The notes under the pieces were generated by a model. The model did no database searches and was not told the DNA's origin. It worked only from the letters and a program-made list of their open reading frames with translations. The translations under genes and the position numbers were made by a program. Shown piece after piece: positions 33,258 to 42,787 of a stretch of DNA of 64,000 bases. The stretch is from Bacteroidota bacterium (GTDB lineage: Bacteria > Bacteroidota > Bacteroidia > Chitinophagales > Chitinophagaceae), in the NCBI GenBank assembly GCA_023386045.1, contig JAEWKK010000020.1:1-64000 (forward strand), in the 5' to 3' direction. Positions within the stretch are counted from its first letter, which is position 1. Every line of letters starts with the position of its first letter.

Positions 33258-36200
33258 ATGAAAGTACTTGAAGGACTCTCGAAAAAATTTAAGGAGTTCA
33301 AACTTACCAGCTGGTCGGTTGATAACCGCACAGCGATTTATATCATCACCATATTGATCTCTTTGTATGGATTGACGAAGTTCAACTCCATGCCTAAGGA
33401 ACAGTTTCCCGACATTGTGGTTCCTACCATTTCTGTCACCACTATTTATTTCGGAAACTCGGCCAAGGACATAGAAAACCTGGTCACACGTCCCATCGAA
33501 AAAGAGATCAAGGCCATCAGCGGCGCAAAGGTGAACAAGGTCAACTCCATCTCTCAACAGGATTTCAGTCTTATCATCGTTGAATTTGATACGGATGTAA
33601 AAACAGACATTGCCCGTCAAAAGGTTAAGGATGCATTAGACCGGGCAAGGGGTGATCTGCCAACAGACCTCACACAGGAGCCCAATGTTGCGGAATTTGC
33701 CTTTAGTGAAATGCCCATCATGTTTGTAAACATCAGTGGCAATTATGATGGAGTGAAGCTGAAGGAGTATGCCGAGAACATGCAGGATCATTTTGAAGAG
33801 CTGAAAGAGATCAACCGTGCGGATATTGTTGGTGCACCTGAGCGTGAGATCCAGGTAAATGTTGACCAGTATAAAATGCAGGCAGCCAAGCTGACCTTCA
33901 TGGATATTGAAAATGCGATCAACTATGAAAACAGGGATATCAGTGCCGGCCTGGTAACCGTAGGTGATATGAAAAGAACCTTACGTGTGAAGGGCCAGTT
34001 CGTTAGTGCACTTGATATGCAGAATATCGTAGTCAAGAATGCGGAAGGCGCTTCTATTTACCTGAGAGATATTGCTGAATTAAAGGATACCGTAAAAGAA
34101 ACGGAAAGCTATGCGCGTCTTGACGGACAGAATGTGATCACGCTGAATATTGTAAAGCGTGCAGGTGAAAATCTGATCAATACAGCAAATGGTGTCAAAA
34201 AGATCATCGAGGAAATGAAATCCACGGGTGAATTGCCACTTGATTTGAAAGTAGTGATCACCGGTGACCAGAGTAAACAGACAGCTACATCTTTCAATGA
34301 GCTGGTAAATACCATCATCATTGGATTTGTATTGGTGTTGTTGATCCTGATGTTCTTCATGGGAGTAACCAATGCCTTCTTTGTAGCATTAAGTGTTCCG
34401 CTTTCAGTATTTGTTGCCTTCCTGTTTTTACCGGTGGCTGATTTTATTGTGGGTACTCCAGTTACGCTGAATTTTATTGTGCTCTTTGCCCTGTTATTTG
34501 GCTTGGGAATTATTGTGGATGATGCCATTGTTGTGATAGAAAATACGCACAGGATCTATCACAATGGAAGGGTGCCCATAGTACGAGCTGCCAAGGAAGC
34601 CGCGGGAGAAGTATTTGTACCGGTACTTGCTGGTACGGCTACCACACTCGCACCTTTCTTTCCCCTTCTTCTATGGAAAGGTTTGATCGGAAAATTCATG
34701 ATCTACCTGCCAGTGATGCTTATCCTCACACTTGCTGCATCACTGATCGTAGCCTTCATCATCAATCCTGTTTTTGCTGTAAGCTTTATGAAGCCCGAAG
34801 GCAAAGAGTTTGAGAAGCCCAAGAGTGCCATCTTCAGGAAACCTTTATTCTGGCTACTGGTTGCCTTTGGTGTTTTGTTTCATCTTCCGGGATGGCATGG
34901 AGTGGCCAACTTCCTTTTATTTATGGCCATACTGATGGTATTCAACAGTTATGTGCTGAAGGATTTGATTCATTCATTCCAGAACAGGGTTTTACCAGGA
35001 CTCATGCGCAGGTATGAAACATTATTACGCTGGCTCTTGCAGGGAACAAGACCCGCATGGATGTTTGCTTCACTCTTTGGACTTTTCATTATTTCTCTTA
35101 TAGCACTTACTGTAAGAAAACCGGCCATGCCATTCTTCCCTTCGGGTGATCCGCATTTCGTTTATGTGTACTTAAAGATGCCGGTAGGTACCAGTGCAGA
35201 AACAACAGATTCCACCTTGCGCATTTTGGAAGGAAGGGTTTACAAGGTGCTGGAAAAAGAAATGCCTGGAAAGGAAGATGCTCTGGTGGAAAGTGTGATC
35301 TCCAACGTAGCTGTTAGTGCTAATAATCCAAGAGATAATAATAGGAGCACGCAATCAAATCTTGGAAGAATACAGGTATCATTTGTAGCCTTTGAAGAAA
35401 GACATGGCAAAAGCACGGCGCCACTCATGGCAGAGATCAGAAAGGTAGTGCAGGGCATTCCGGGTGCTTCCGTTGAAGTAGCACAGGAAGATGCCGGTCC
35501 TCCAACTGATCCTCCTGTGAACATTGAAGTAACAGGTGATAATTTTGAATCCATTTCAGCAGTGGCCACTGAACTCAAGAATTATCTTGATACTAACAGG
35601 CTGGAAGGTGTTGAAAATCTTCAGATGGATGTGGACCTGCTCAATCCTGAGATCACCATCAATGTTGACCGTACAAGGGCCATGGCCGAAGGTTTATCAA
35701 CAGGCCAGATAGGAATGGCAATAAGAACAGCAGTATTTGGAAAAGAAGTGAGTAAACTCAAGGATGGCGAAGATGATTATAAGATCCAGTTGCGCTTCAA
35801 AGAATTATCGAGGAATAACATCACTGATTTGATGAACATGAGGATTACGTTCCGTGATATGGGAACCATGCAGATCAAGCAGGTTCCATTGAATGCAGTA
35901 GCTACTGTGGATTATACCAGCACTGCTGGCGCCATCAAAAGAAAGAATGTTAAAAGAACCATACAGCTACAGTCCAATGTTACGGATCCCAGCATGACGC
36001 CTGTGATCAACCAGCAACTGGCTGCTAAAATCGCTGACTTCAAATCAAGAACAAAACTACCTTCGGATGTAACTATCAAGCAGAGTGGTGAAAGCGAACA
36101 GCAACAGGAAACAATGACCTTCCTGGGTACTTCTTTGATTATTGCTTTACTGACCATCTTTTTGATTCTTGTATTGCAGTTCAACAGCTTAAGCAAGCCA

Positions 36201-36821
36201 TTCATTGTATTGACAGAGATCTTCTTCTCCGTGATCGGCGTTTTCCTTGGTTATGCCATTACAGGAATGACCATGCCTACCATCATGGTTGGTGTAGGTA
36301 TCATTGGATTGGCTGGTATTGTAATTAAAAATGGAATTCTTCTGATAGAATTTACAGATGAACTGAAGCACAGGGGCATGCGTACCAGAGAAGCAGCCAT
36401 ACAGGCGGGTAAGATCCGTATTATTCCCGTATTGCTCACGGCAGTAGCTACCATGCTTGGATTGTTCCCACTGGCTGTAGGGTTCAATATAGATTTCGTT
36501 TCGATGTTCCAGCATCTCGATCCTGATATCTTCTTCGGAGGAGACAGCGTGGTATTCTGGGGACCGCTGAGCTGGACCATAATCTTTGGTCTGATCTTCT
36601 CTTTCTTCCTTACATTGCTGATGGTGCCCAGCATGTATATAATCTCGGAAAGATTAAGAAGACCGATGGAAAAATTCTATGGAACGAAATATGTAGCCTT
36701 GCTTGGATTCACCGGACCATTTTTCTTCATATTTGTAGGAATCATGTACCTGGTAAGAAGGATCCAGGGTAAAAAAGTATGGACGGGTCAGCTCAAACCT
36801 GTATCCCGGAAAAGCATATAA
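33258..36821 (+). CDS. RND family efflux permease
   Basis: The proton-driven inner-membrane pump of the operon. At 1187 residues it is longer than AcrB (about 1050). The TM4 proton-relay pair is intact (GIIVDDAIVVIENTHRIYHNG, Asp421-Asp422), as are the ISGAKVNKVNSIS and late LAGIVIKNGILLIEFTDELKHRG motifs. The extra length sits mainly in a hydrophobic insert about residues 520-570 (PLFWLLVAFGVLFHLPGWHG...) and in a C-terminal extension with two additional membrane segments. Substrates may be drugs, lipids or metabolites. A strong terminator follows. Confidence 0.93.
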   Translation: MKVLEGLSKKFKEFKLTSWSVDNRTAIYIITILISLYGLTKFNSMPKEQFPDIVVPTISVTTIYFGNSAKDIENLVTRPIEKEIKAISGAKVNKVNSISQQDFSLIIVEFDTDVKTDIARQKVKDALDRARGDLPTDLTQEPNVAEFAFSEMPIMFVNISGNYDGVKLKEYAENMQDHFEELKEINRADIVGAPEREIQVNVDQYKMQAAKLTFMDIENAINYENRDISAGLVTVGDMKRTLRVKGQFVSALDMQNIVVKNAEGASIYLRDIAELKDTVKETESYARLDGQNVITLNIVKRAGENLINTANGVKKIIEEMKSTGELPLDLKVVITGDQSKQTATSFNELVNTIIIGFVLVLLILMFFMGVTNAFFVALSVPLSVFVAFLFLPVADFIVGTPVTLNFIVLFALLFGLGIIVDDAIVVIENTHRIYHNGRVPIVRAAKEAAGEVFVPVLAGTATTLAPFFPLLLWKGLIGKFMIYLPVMLILTLAASLIVAFIINPVFAVSFMKPEGKEFEKPKSAIFRKPLFWLLVAFGVLFHLPGWHGVANFLLFMAILMVFNSYVLKDLIHSFQNRVLPGLMRRYETLLRWLLQGTRPAWMFASLFGLFIISLIALTVRKPAMPFFPSGDPHFVYVYLKMPVGTSAETTDSTLRILEGRVYKVLEKEMPGKEDALVESVISNVAVSANNPRDNNRSTQSNLGRIQVSFVAFEERHGKSTAPLMAEIRKVVQGIPGASVEVAQEDAGPPTDPPVNIEVTGDNFESISAVATELKNYLDTNRLEGVENLQMDVDLLNPEITINVDRTRAMAEGLSTGQIGMAIRTAVFGKEVSKLKDGEDDYKIQLRFKELSRNNITDLMNMRITFRDMGTMQIKQVPLNAVATVDYTSTAGAIKRKNVKRTIQLQSNVTDPSMTPVINQQLAAKIADFKSRTKLPSDVTIKQSGESEQQQETMTFLGTSLIIALLTIFLILVLQFNSLSKPFIVLTEIFFSVIGVFLGYAITGMTMPTIMVGVGIIGLAGIVIKNGILLIEFTDELKHRGMRTREAAIQAGKIRIIPVLLTAVATMLGLFPLAVGFNIDFVSMFQHLDPDIFFGGDSVVFWGPLSWTIIFGLIFSFFLTLLMVPSMYIISERLRRPMEKFYGTKYVALLGFTGPFFFIFVGIMYLVRRIQGKKVWTGQLKPVSRKSI

Positions 36822-36867
36822 AGATAGTTTGGTTATATAACAGGCAGGTTATCGTTTACAGAAAGGC

Positions 36868-36897
36868 AGTCCCGGTGTTAGGCCGGGACTTTTTTTA
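36868..36897 (+). terminator. Rho-independent terminator of the efflux operon
   Basis: AGTCCCGG-TGTTAGG-CCGGGACT, perfect 8-bp stem, followed by seven T. Confidence 0.92.
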
Positions 36898-36920
36898 TAC
36901 ATTTATCGTTGAGGCTGACA

Positions 36921-37079
36921 TTAACTCTTGAGGAATTTTTCGATCATTTCTTCCCTTTCAGCTTCCTGCTCATATTTTTTATACTGCCTGAAAAAGAGGA
37001 TGGAAATCAATAAGGCTGCAGTAAAGCAAACTTCATTTGCATTTACAATCAAATAATCTGTTGTTTCTGTAATCCACAT
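36921..37079 (-). CDS. Small single-pass membrane protein (52 aa)
   Basis: From the ATG at 37079 the protein reads MWITETTDYLIVNANEVCF, a membrane helix (AALLISILFFRQ) and a charged tail (KKYEQEAEREEMIEKFLKS). The start is supported by an AAGGA sequence 6 bases upstream, rare in this window, where Shine-Dalgarno sites are mostly absent. A GTG 39 bases earlier (37118) is in frame but less likely. No family is recognised; it may be a small regulator or subunit of a membrane complex. Confidence 0.5.
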   Translation of the reverse strand: MWITETTDYLIVNANEVCFTAALLISILFFRQYKKYEQEAEREEMIEKFLKS

Positions 37080-37295
37080 ATCCTGTCCTTTCTTTAATAA
37101 AGACAAATAGTTTGCCACAGAAGTTGCTGGAAATTGGGGTAAAAAAATGCCAGGAATAATATTTTTTTGAACAGCCTGTCTCGTAATTCTACGAATAATA
37201 ACAGAAGCTTATTTCTTTCAAACTGAACCCCAATGAAGAGAACCGAAAGCCTTGCTTATTGAACTTCGCAGTATACCTTCCCTCTTTAACTTTCA

Positions 37296-37784
37296 ATGAT
37301 GAAAAAAATATTGCTGCTGATCCTTTCCTTTTCCAGTTTTCAATTATTTGCACAGTCAGATTCAACCGGAGGTCCGTTTCAGAGAATAATGAAACAACTG
37401 CAGTCCTATACAATTGACACTACTGGAGTACCCAATGATAGGATGACAAAAAAGATTCGGGAACTAAGAAAGCTGAGAGGTGGCGTTAATATTGAAGAGG
37501 CCATATTTTTTAAACTGGGAGAAAAAGAAGCTAAAAACGAAACTCCCAAACAAACCATTGAAATGCTTCGCAAAGAATTTACCAATGGAAATGGGAAAAA
37601 ATGGATGAATAATGCAATGATATGGATCTATCGTCAGCATTTTACTTATAAGGAATTGAAGCAGCTGGTTAAATTCTATAAAACAGGCGCGGGACAAAAA
37701 ATAGCTACAGATTTTCCCCTGATCCTTCTGAAAAGCATGCAGGCGGCTGAAATTATTCAGGAGAAATTAAGAAAAGGCGAATAA
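37296..37784 (+). CDS. DUF2059 domain exported protein
   Basis: A 162-residue protein with a signal peptide (LLLILSFSSFQLFAQ) and a helical domain of the DUF2059 type: FTYKELKQLVKFYKTGAGQKIATDFP is the characteristic C-terminal block. The function of the family is unknown; it is periplasmic. A second ATG directly follows the first. Transcription is closed by the bidirectional hairpin at 37809. Confidence 0.75.
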   Translation: MMKKILLLILSFSSFQLFAQSDSTGGPFQRIMKQLQSYTIDTTGVPNDRMTKKIRELRKLRGGVNIEEAIFFKLGEKEAKNETPKQTIEMLRKEFTNGNGKKWMNNAMIWIYRQHFTYKELKQLVKFYKTGAGQKIATDFPLILLKSMQAAEIIQEKLRKGE

Positions 37785-37808
37785 TTGTTATGTAGCAAGG
37801 CATCAAAT

Positions 37809-37839
37809 AAAAAAGAACTGACCATGCAGTTCTTTTTTT
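37809..37839. terminator. Bidirectional terminator between DUF2059 and LURP-like genes
   Basis: AAAAAAGAACTG-ACCATG-CAGTTCTTTTTT is a perfect 12-bp stem with A- and T-runs suiting both strands. Confidence 0.88.
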
Positions 37840-37856
37840 ACAAGGGATAAAAGGTC

Positions 37857-38456
37857 TTACTTACTTTCTTTCAAAACCATGTCTATGGTGATGGCAGTTA
37901 CAACAATATTCATTTTATTTCTGTCTTCTGCATATTCGGGAACTATGGTTACATGATATTTATCTGCTGATGTAAAAAGTTCCTTAGCCACGCCGGCCCA
38001 TTTCTTATTGATCGTACCAATCTGAGCGCCATTGTTATCGGTAATGGTAAAAGCCCAGGCCTTCCAGTCTCCATTGATCTCTGCTATCTGCACATCATTT
38101 GCATCAAAAATCCTGAAGCGAGGTTTTAAGAAACGGAACTTCTGTTTGATGGAACCAGTAGTTATACCATTGCCATCCCTGATCTCGATCTTTGAAAGCC
38201 AGAAGGTCCAGCCGCGATGAATGCTCGCCAATACTTTTCCATTCACATCCGTCAGTTCAAGATGAAAAGGGAACATGGCTTTTTTCAGGAAGAGACGCAG
38301 AAATTTATGCCAGCCCGAAACATGCTGGGTTACTGCACCAACATGCAATCCCATGGGATCATAAATTTTATACTCATTGTGAAATTTGAAAAACTGGACT
38401 TTCTCATCAATGAAGTACTCATTGCTTTCAAAGAATTCGGGAAAAAATACAGACAT
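37857..38456 (-). CDS. LURP-one / phospholipid-scramblase-related protein
   Basis: A 199-residue protein with the tubby-like barrel pattern of the LURP-one-related family: repeated short strands such as YKIYDPMGLHVGAVTQ, FHLELTDVNGKVLASI, WLSKIEIRDGNGITTGSI, RFRIFDANDVQIAEING and FTITDNNGAQIGTI, each with a D-x-N/D-G turn, followed by a hydrophobic C-terminal helix (IVVTAITIDMVL). No signal peptide. The role in bacteria is unknown; membrane or lipid association is plausible. Confidence 0.75.
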   Translation of the reverse strand: MSVFFPEFFESNEYFIDEKVQFFKFHNEYKIYDPMGLHVGAVTQHVSGWHKFLRLFLKKAMFPFHLELTDVNGKVLASIHRGWTFWLSKIEIRDGNGITTGSIKQKFRFLKPRFRIFDANDVQIAEINGDWKAWAFTITDNNGAQIGTINKKWAGVAKELFTSADKYHVTIVPEYAEDRNKMNIVVTAITIDMVLKESK

Positions 38457-38588
38457 GTTTTGGTTTTAGGATGACAAAGAAACCAGAATATCCGGGAAAT
38501 GGAAATTTGGCAAGAGGTCTTTAAAAATAATTTTTTGCAGTTTGTGTAATTCTTTCTGATCTCACATCCATACTCCAAACCTCCTGTT

Positions 38589-40331
38589 ATGAGACTAGCG
38601 ATAGCAATCCTCCTCCTTTTTGTCTGTTTGTCATCATTTGCCCAGTCTATCACTATTAAAGGAAAAATTTGGGACCGTTCAAAATCACCTCTTCCATTTG
38701 TAAGTATTGCGGTGAATGGTAAAGTACTTCGTAGCAGTTCTGATGCAAATGGACAGTTCTCTATTTCAATCGACACCTTTCCTGCAGTTCTTCAATTTTC
38801 TGCTGTGGGTTTTACCACAAAATCTGTAAAACTAAGCAGGGACGCGGCATCAAGGGAGTTAAATGTTGTGATGGAAAATGCTCACGCTGAAATGTCTGAA
38901 GTAGTGGTGGTTTCTGGTTATTCTAGAAAAAGAAGCGATGCATTTTCTGAACCAGCGGCGCCGCCGGCAAAAAAAGATGTTGCTTCCCATTCATCAATGA
39001 AACTAAGGCGTTACGCAGGTGATGCCTGGTCCAATATTCTTACAGCCGGTGAGTTAAGTGATTTCAAAAAATGGAAACTATGGAATGATTATTCTTCTGC
39101 AGAATTCAGTTCTTACAGTGATGAATGGGATCTTGTTCTAACAAAAAGGTTTTGTGTGCAGGTTCAAAACGAAAATCACAGGGCGGCTATCGGCGAGAAA
39201 GTTTACCTCATTAATTATACAACAAAAGATACTGTATGGAGTGCCTTTACTGATAACACCGGGAAGGCGGAACTCTGGGGTGACTTCAATGCGGAAGCAG
39301 ATGAGCAGTCAGGTTTTTTTATTTCCTGTGGCAACCAGATGGTCAGCTTTCCTGTAAGTTTTGAAAAAGGTGTGAATCGCATTCAGTTAAAAAAGCCCTG
39401 CTCTGTTTCCAATATAGTTGATATGGCTTTTGTAGTAGATGCTACGGGAAGCATGGGTGATGAGATTAGATATCTACAGTCAGAACTGCAGGAGATCATA
39501 GAAAAAACAAGTAATAGTTTCAAAGATGTGAAGCTTAGGGTGGGTTCTGTTTTTTACCGTGATCATGGAGATGAATACCTTACCCGGCATTTTGATTTTC
39601 AATCAGACCCTCATTCAGTTAATGAATTTATCAATAACCAGTCGGCAGGTGGTGGGGGTGACTTCCCTGAAGCAGTGGAAGATGCTCTTCAGGCAGCACT
39701 TGACAAATTAAGCTGGAGCAATGATGCTCGAACCAAAATCATTTTTCTTGTTCTTGATGCTCCACCTCATGCTCCTGCCAAAGAAAAAATGAAACAGTTG
39801 ATCCGCAGGGCTGCGGCTACAGGCATACGCATCGTCCCCATTGCCTGCAGCGGTATTAATAAATCAACCGAATACCTGCTTCGTTGTGCAGCCCTTGCTA
39901 CCAATGGCAGTTATGTTTTTCTTACCGATGACAGTGGGATTGGCAATTCTCACATCAAACCAACAACCGATGAATTCAAAGTTGAATTGCTGAATGAATT
40001 GCTGCAAAGAGTGATCTCGGAAATGATCTATGTTCCTTCCTGTAACGAAATCCCTAAACTGGTTCCAACGGTTGATTCTACAGAAACATTCGTGAAGGTG
40101 AAAATTTATCCCAACCCTAGTTCAGGCAGGATCATCATCGAATCCACGGCATCCCTGCAACAGGTTTATCTCGCAGACTTTGCAGGCAAATTGTTACAGC
40201 GCCTGGATACCCGTGACAGAAAAAGAAGATGGATGATGAACCTGGGCAACTATCCTTCAGCTACCTATCTTATCAAATACTTTAATGAAAATAAAGGCTG
40301 GGGTACCGAAAAAATTGTTTTGATCCATTGA
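38589..40331 (+). CDS. Secreted von Willebrand A-domain protein with T9SS sorting tail
   Basis: A 580-residue surface protein. In order: signal peptide (to about residue 19), a CarboxypepD_reg-like beta domain (about 22-100, the type found at the start of SusC receptors), a linker and globular region, a vWA domain (about 278-480) with the metal-site motif VDATGSMGDEI, and a C-terminal type A sorting domain (KIYPNPSSGRIIIE ... YLIKYF) ending KIVLIH. The MIDAS is a DxTGS variant common in this group. It is secreted by the type IX system and probably binds a protein or surface ligand. Confidence 0.82.
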   Translation: MRLAIAILLLFVCLSSFAQSITIKGKIWDRSKSPLPFVSIAVNGKVLRSSSDANGQFSISIDTFPAVLQFSAVGFTTKSVKLSRDAASRELNVVMENAHAEMSEVVVVSGYSRKRSDAFSEPAAPPAKKDVASHSSMKLRRYAGDAWSNILTAGELSDFKKWKLWNDYSSAEFSSYSDEWDLVLTKRFCVQVQNENHRAAIGEKVYLINYTTKDTVWSAFTDNTGKAELWGDFNAEADEQSGFFISCGNQMVSFPVSFEKGVNRIQLKKPCSVSNIVDMAFVVDATGSMGDEIRYLQSELQEIIEKTSNSFKDVKLRVGSVFYRDHGDEYLTRHFDFQSDPHSVNEFINNQSAGGGGDFPEAVEDALQAALDKLSWSNDARTKIIFLVLDAPPHAPAKEKMKQLIRRAAATGIRIVPIACSGINKSTEYLLRCAALATNGSYVFLTDDSGIGNSHIKPTTDEFKVELLNELLQRVISEMIYVPSCNEIPKLVPTVDSTETFVKVKIYPNPSSGRIIIESTASLQQVYLADFAGKLLQRLDTRDRKRRWMMNLGNYPSATYLIKYFNENKGWGTEKIVLIH

Positions 40332-40341
40332 TGCATATATC

Positions 40342-40371
40342 AGGCCGGCCTTTCCAGGCATGGCCTTTTTT
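40342..40371 (+). terminator. Hairpin after the vWA gene, probable terminator
   Basis: AGGCC (40342-40346) and GGCCT (40362-40366) pair around an inner region that also contains GGCC, followed by six T counting the last stem base. The stem is short. Confidence 0.5.
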
Positions 40372-40392
40372 CAACTTTAAATTCGATTAGAT

Positions 40393-40767
40393 TCAATCAT
40401 GTACCTGGCAGGCTTCAAGTACATTTCCATCAGGATCATAAAAGAAAAAATATTCAGTGTAATCATCCTTTACCAGATCGGCTGTTTCAATGCCTTTGTC
40501 AGAAAGCTGCAGCCTGAGAGCGCTGGCAGAAGGTGTTTTGAAAATGGGATAGGAAGCAGTTGCAGGATCAATCTTTACAGGTACATCTGTCTCCCATAAC
40601 GTAAGACTTGTAGGTCCATTTGTATCAAGCACAGCAAGCTTCATCTTTTCCTCTTTCCAAATCAGTTTTAAACCCAGTTTCTTCAGGTACCATTCCAGAG
40701 AAGTTTGAATATTGCTGACCCTTATGATTACCGTATCAATTCCCTGAAGCAATTGTTGTTCTTCCAT
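40393..40767 (-). CDS. VOC family protein (glyoxalase/dioxygenase fold)
   Basis: A 124-residue single-module VOC protein with the beta-alpha-beta-beta-beta pattern: DTVIIRVSNIQTSLEWYLKKLGLKLIW, LAVLDTNGPTSLTLWE and YEYFFFYDPDGNVLEACQ-like C-terminal end (EYFFFYDPDGNVLEACQ). The final Glu is the usual metal ligand, but the N-terminal His ligand is replaced (DTVII), so metal binding may be lost. Substrate unknown. Confidence 0.8.
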   Translation of the reverse strand: MEEQQLLQGIDTVIIRVSNIQTSLEWYLKKLGLKLIWKEEKMKLAVLDTNGPTSLTLWETDVPVKIDPATASYPIFKTPSASALRLQLSDKGIETADLVKDDYTEYFFFYDPDGNVLEACQVHD

Positions 40768-40971
40768 AAAGTTGAAAGTTGATCAACCTGCAAAATAATG
40801 AAGTAAAAATTTTAAAAGTTGTTCAGCTCCTTGGATGTTCATTAGGGATTAGTATTTCGGTAGTATCAATTATTTTTGCAGTGATTAAGGCCCGCTTATT
40901 TGTCCTTTTCCTTCACGTTTGCCTATTCATAGGTCTGGCTTCTTATTTATCAGGATCAAAAGTCTTAGCTC

Positions 40972-42549
40972 ATGTTACGATTGGGATTTGTCATCATCAT
41001 TCTTAGTTTTTTTATTTCCTGTTCAGGTAAGAATAACGCAGCTGTTGTGCCGGTAACAAGAGATACCACCATTCTTCCTCACATGGCATATACAAGCCTG
41101 AACCTGGATAGTCTTGAAGTTGAGAATTACCTGCTATCCGATGCAAAGGATAAGGATATAACCATGCGCATCAGGAATTTTTACAACCATCGAAACTATC
41201 AATATGCCTGGTTTGATGAAGAGGGTTTAACCGAACAGGGAGAAGCCTTTTGGAATCTCCACCAGATGCAGATTGAAGAGAGCGATACTTCTTTGTCTGC
41301 ACGAAGGCTTCATCAGAATATGGAACTCCTGCTGAATGAAGATAGCATCATATTGATAGCCCGGGACAAACTGGAAACAGAGCTGGATCTTACCCTGCAT
41401 TTTTTTAGATACCTCAATTCGATACTGCAAAGCCGGGTGAGTCCGGAGCAAATGCAATGGAATATACCCCGGATGAAAATGAGCAGGGAAGCCATGCTCG
41501 ATAGTTTCTTAACCAATAAGAACGGAGACTGGAAGCCTTTGAATAATTCTTTCTACAGGCTGCAGGATCAGCTGGTGAAATTGACTTCTATTGTAAAAGC
41601 TGGTGGCTGGCCCCAGGTTCAAATGAAGAAAGGAAATTTTAAACCTGGTTCTTCGGGTATTGAGATTAGTTCTGTCAAAGAAAGACTGATTGCTTCGGGA
41701 GATTATTCCTTCAGTGATACAAGTGAAATCTATAATCCTGAACTGGAGCCTGTGATCAAAAAGCTGCAACGTGCTTACGGTTTAAAAGAATCTGGAATCA
41801 TCAATATGGAATTGGTGAACAGACTGAATATTCCAGCAATGAGCAGGTTGAAGCAAATCCAGATCAACCTGGAAAGAATGAAATGGATGCCATTGGTGGG
41901 TGATGGTGTGTATGTGAATATTCCGGAATACAGGCTCCACGTTTTTGAAAAGGGTTCAGAAGTGCTGGCCATGAATATCATTGTGGGCAAGGCAGCCAAT
42001 CGCACAGTGATTTTTACAGACAGGATTGAGAATATTGTTTTTGGTCCTTACTGGAATGTGCCTTCAAGCATTGTCAGAAAAGAGATTCTGCCTGCCATAA
42101 GACGAAGCAGCAGCTACCTCTCAAGAAACAATATGGAAATTACAGGTTATACCAATGGCTTGCCTGTGATCAGGCAAAGGCCTGGTGGAGATAATGCACT
42201 GGGTAAGATCAAATTTGTTTTTCCCAACAGGTATAATATTTACCTGCATGATACACCGGCAAAAACTCTGTTTGAAAATGATAAAAGGGCCTTCAGTCAT
42301 GGATGCATCCGGATCCAGGATCCATTTGCACTTGCAAAATACCTATTGAGAAATGAAGCGCAATGGACCGATGAGAAGATCAGGGCAGCAATGGACAATA
42401 GTGCCAACCGCTGGTTGAAACTGCCCAACCCTGTAAAGGTCTATATCGTTTATTTTACCGCCTGGGTGGATAGCGAAGCCCTATTAAATTTCAGAGATGA
42501 TATTTACGGGCATGATAAAAGAATGGCGGGTCATTTTTTCCAGGAATAG
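40972..42549 (+). CDS. L,D-transpeptidase, YcbB-like lipoprotein
   Basis: A 525-residue cell-wall enzyme making 3-3 crosslinks or anchoring proteins to peptidoglycan. Lipoprotein signal (IIILSFFISC, Cys17). A scaffold region (about 50-220) is followed by a peptidoglycan-binding-like domain (about 225-290, SSVKERLIASGDYS ... VIKKLQRAYGLKESGIIN) and the YkuD catalytic domain, with HDTPAKTLFENDKRAFSHGCIR (catalytic Cys445, His443). The architecture matches E. coli LdtD (YcbB). It ends where the inverted heptad repeats begin. Confidence 0.88.
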   Translation: MLRLGFVIIILSFFISCSGKNNAAVVPVTRDTTILPHMAYTSLNLDSLEVENYLLSDAKDKDITMRIRNFYNHRNYQYAWFDEEGLTEQGEAFWNLHQMQIEESDTSLSARRLHQNMELLLNEDSIILIARDKLETELDLTLHFFRYLNSILQSRVSPEQMQWNIPRMKMSREAMLDSFLTNKNGDWKPLNNSFYRLQDQLVKLTSIVKAGGWPQVQMKKGNFKPGSSGIEISSVKERLIASGDYSFSDTSEIYNPELEPVIKKLQRAYGLKESGIINMELVNRLNIPAMSRLKQIQINLERMKWMPLVGDGVYVNIPEYRLHVFEKGSEVLAMNIIVGKAANRTVIFTDRIENIVFGPYWNVPSSIVRKEILPAIRRSSSYLSRNNMEITGYTNGLPVIRQRPGGDNALGKIKFVFPNRYNIYLHDTPAKTLFENDKRAFSHGCIRIQDPFALAKYLLRNEAQWTDEKIRAAMDNSANRWLKLPNPVKVYIVYFTAWVDSEALLNFRDDIYGHDKRMAGHFFQE

Positions 42550-42611
42550 GTTATGGTTCATGGCAGATGGAAGATGGCTTATGGGGTATAGCATATAGCG
42601 TATGGCTAATG
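42549..42611. repeat. 7-bp repeat array, left arm (nine heptads ending in TG or TA)
   Basis: GGTTATG, GTTCATG, GCAGATG, GAAGATG, GCTTATG, GGGTATA, GCATATA, GCGTATG and GCTAATG follow without a gap. Read on the other strand this is the CYATNNR-type repeat seen at 197-327. The first unit begins on the last base of the L,D-transpeptidase stop codon. Confidence 0.75.
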
Positions 42612-42716
42612 ATCGGAAGGGTCCAGCTTATGATATGGTACGAGTACAATGGTTATCAAAAATTTCAGCAGCGTATATAAGTTCTCAACTTAATTTCCTG
42701 CTAAATGCTTTAAGTA

Positions 42717-42779
42717 TTTACATCTGCCTCATCTATGATACACTCTATATGCTATATGCCATCTGCCATACGCCATTCC
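42717..42779. repeat. 7-bp repeat array, right arm, inverted relative to 42549-42611
   Basis: CTATGAT, then CTATATG, CTATATG, CCATCTG, CCATACG and CCATTCC (42745-42779) continue the heptad pattern in the opposite orientation. Together with the left arm they could fold into a long imperfect hairpin around about 105 bases in the gap between two convergent genes. Confidence 0.65.
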
Positions 42780-42787
42780 GCCAAACC

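Noticed and set aside
38589..40331. TonB receptor or Bat-type function for the vWA protein
   Set aside because: The CarboxypepD_reg-like start resembles SusC N-domains, but there is no plug or barrel; the T9SS tail marks it as a surface protein, and it lacks Bat membrane helices.
40779..41006. 75-residue hydrophobic open frame before the YcbB-like gene
   Set aside because: Starts with TTG, overlaps the start of the L,D-transpeptidase by 35 bases in another frame, and its C-terminal part is just the shifted lipoprotein signal. It cannot be excluded as a small membrane protein, but nothing supports it.
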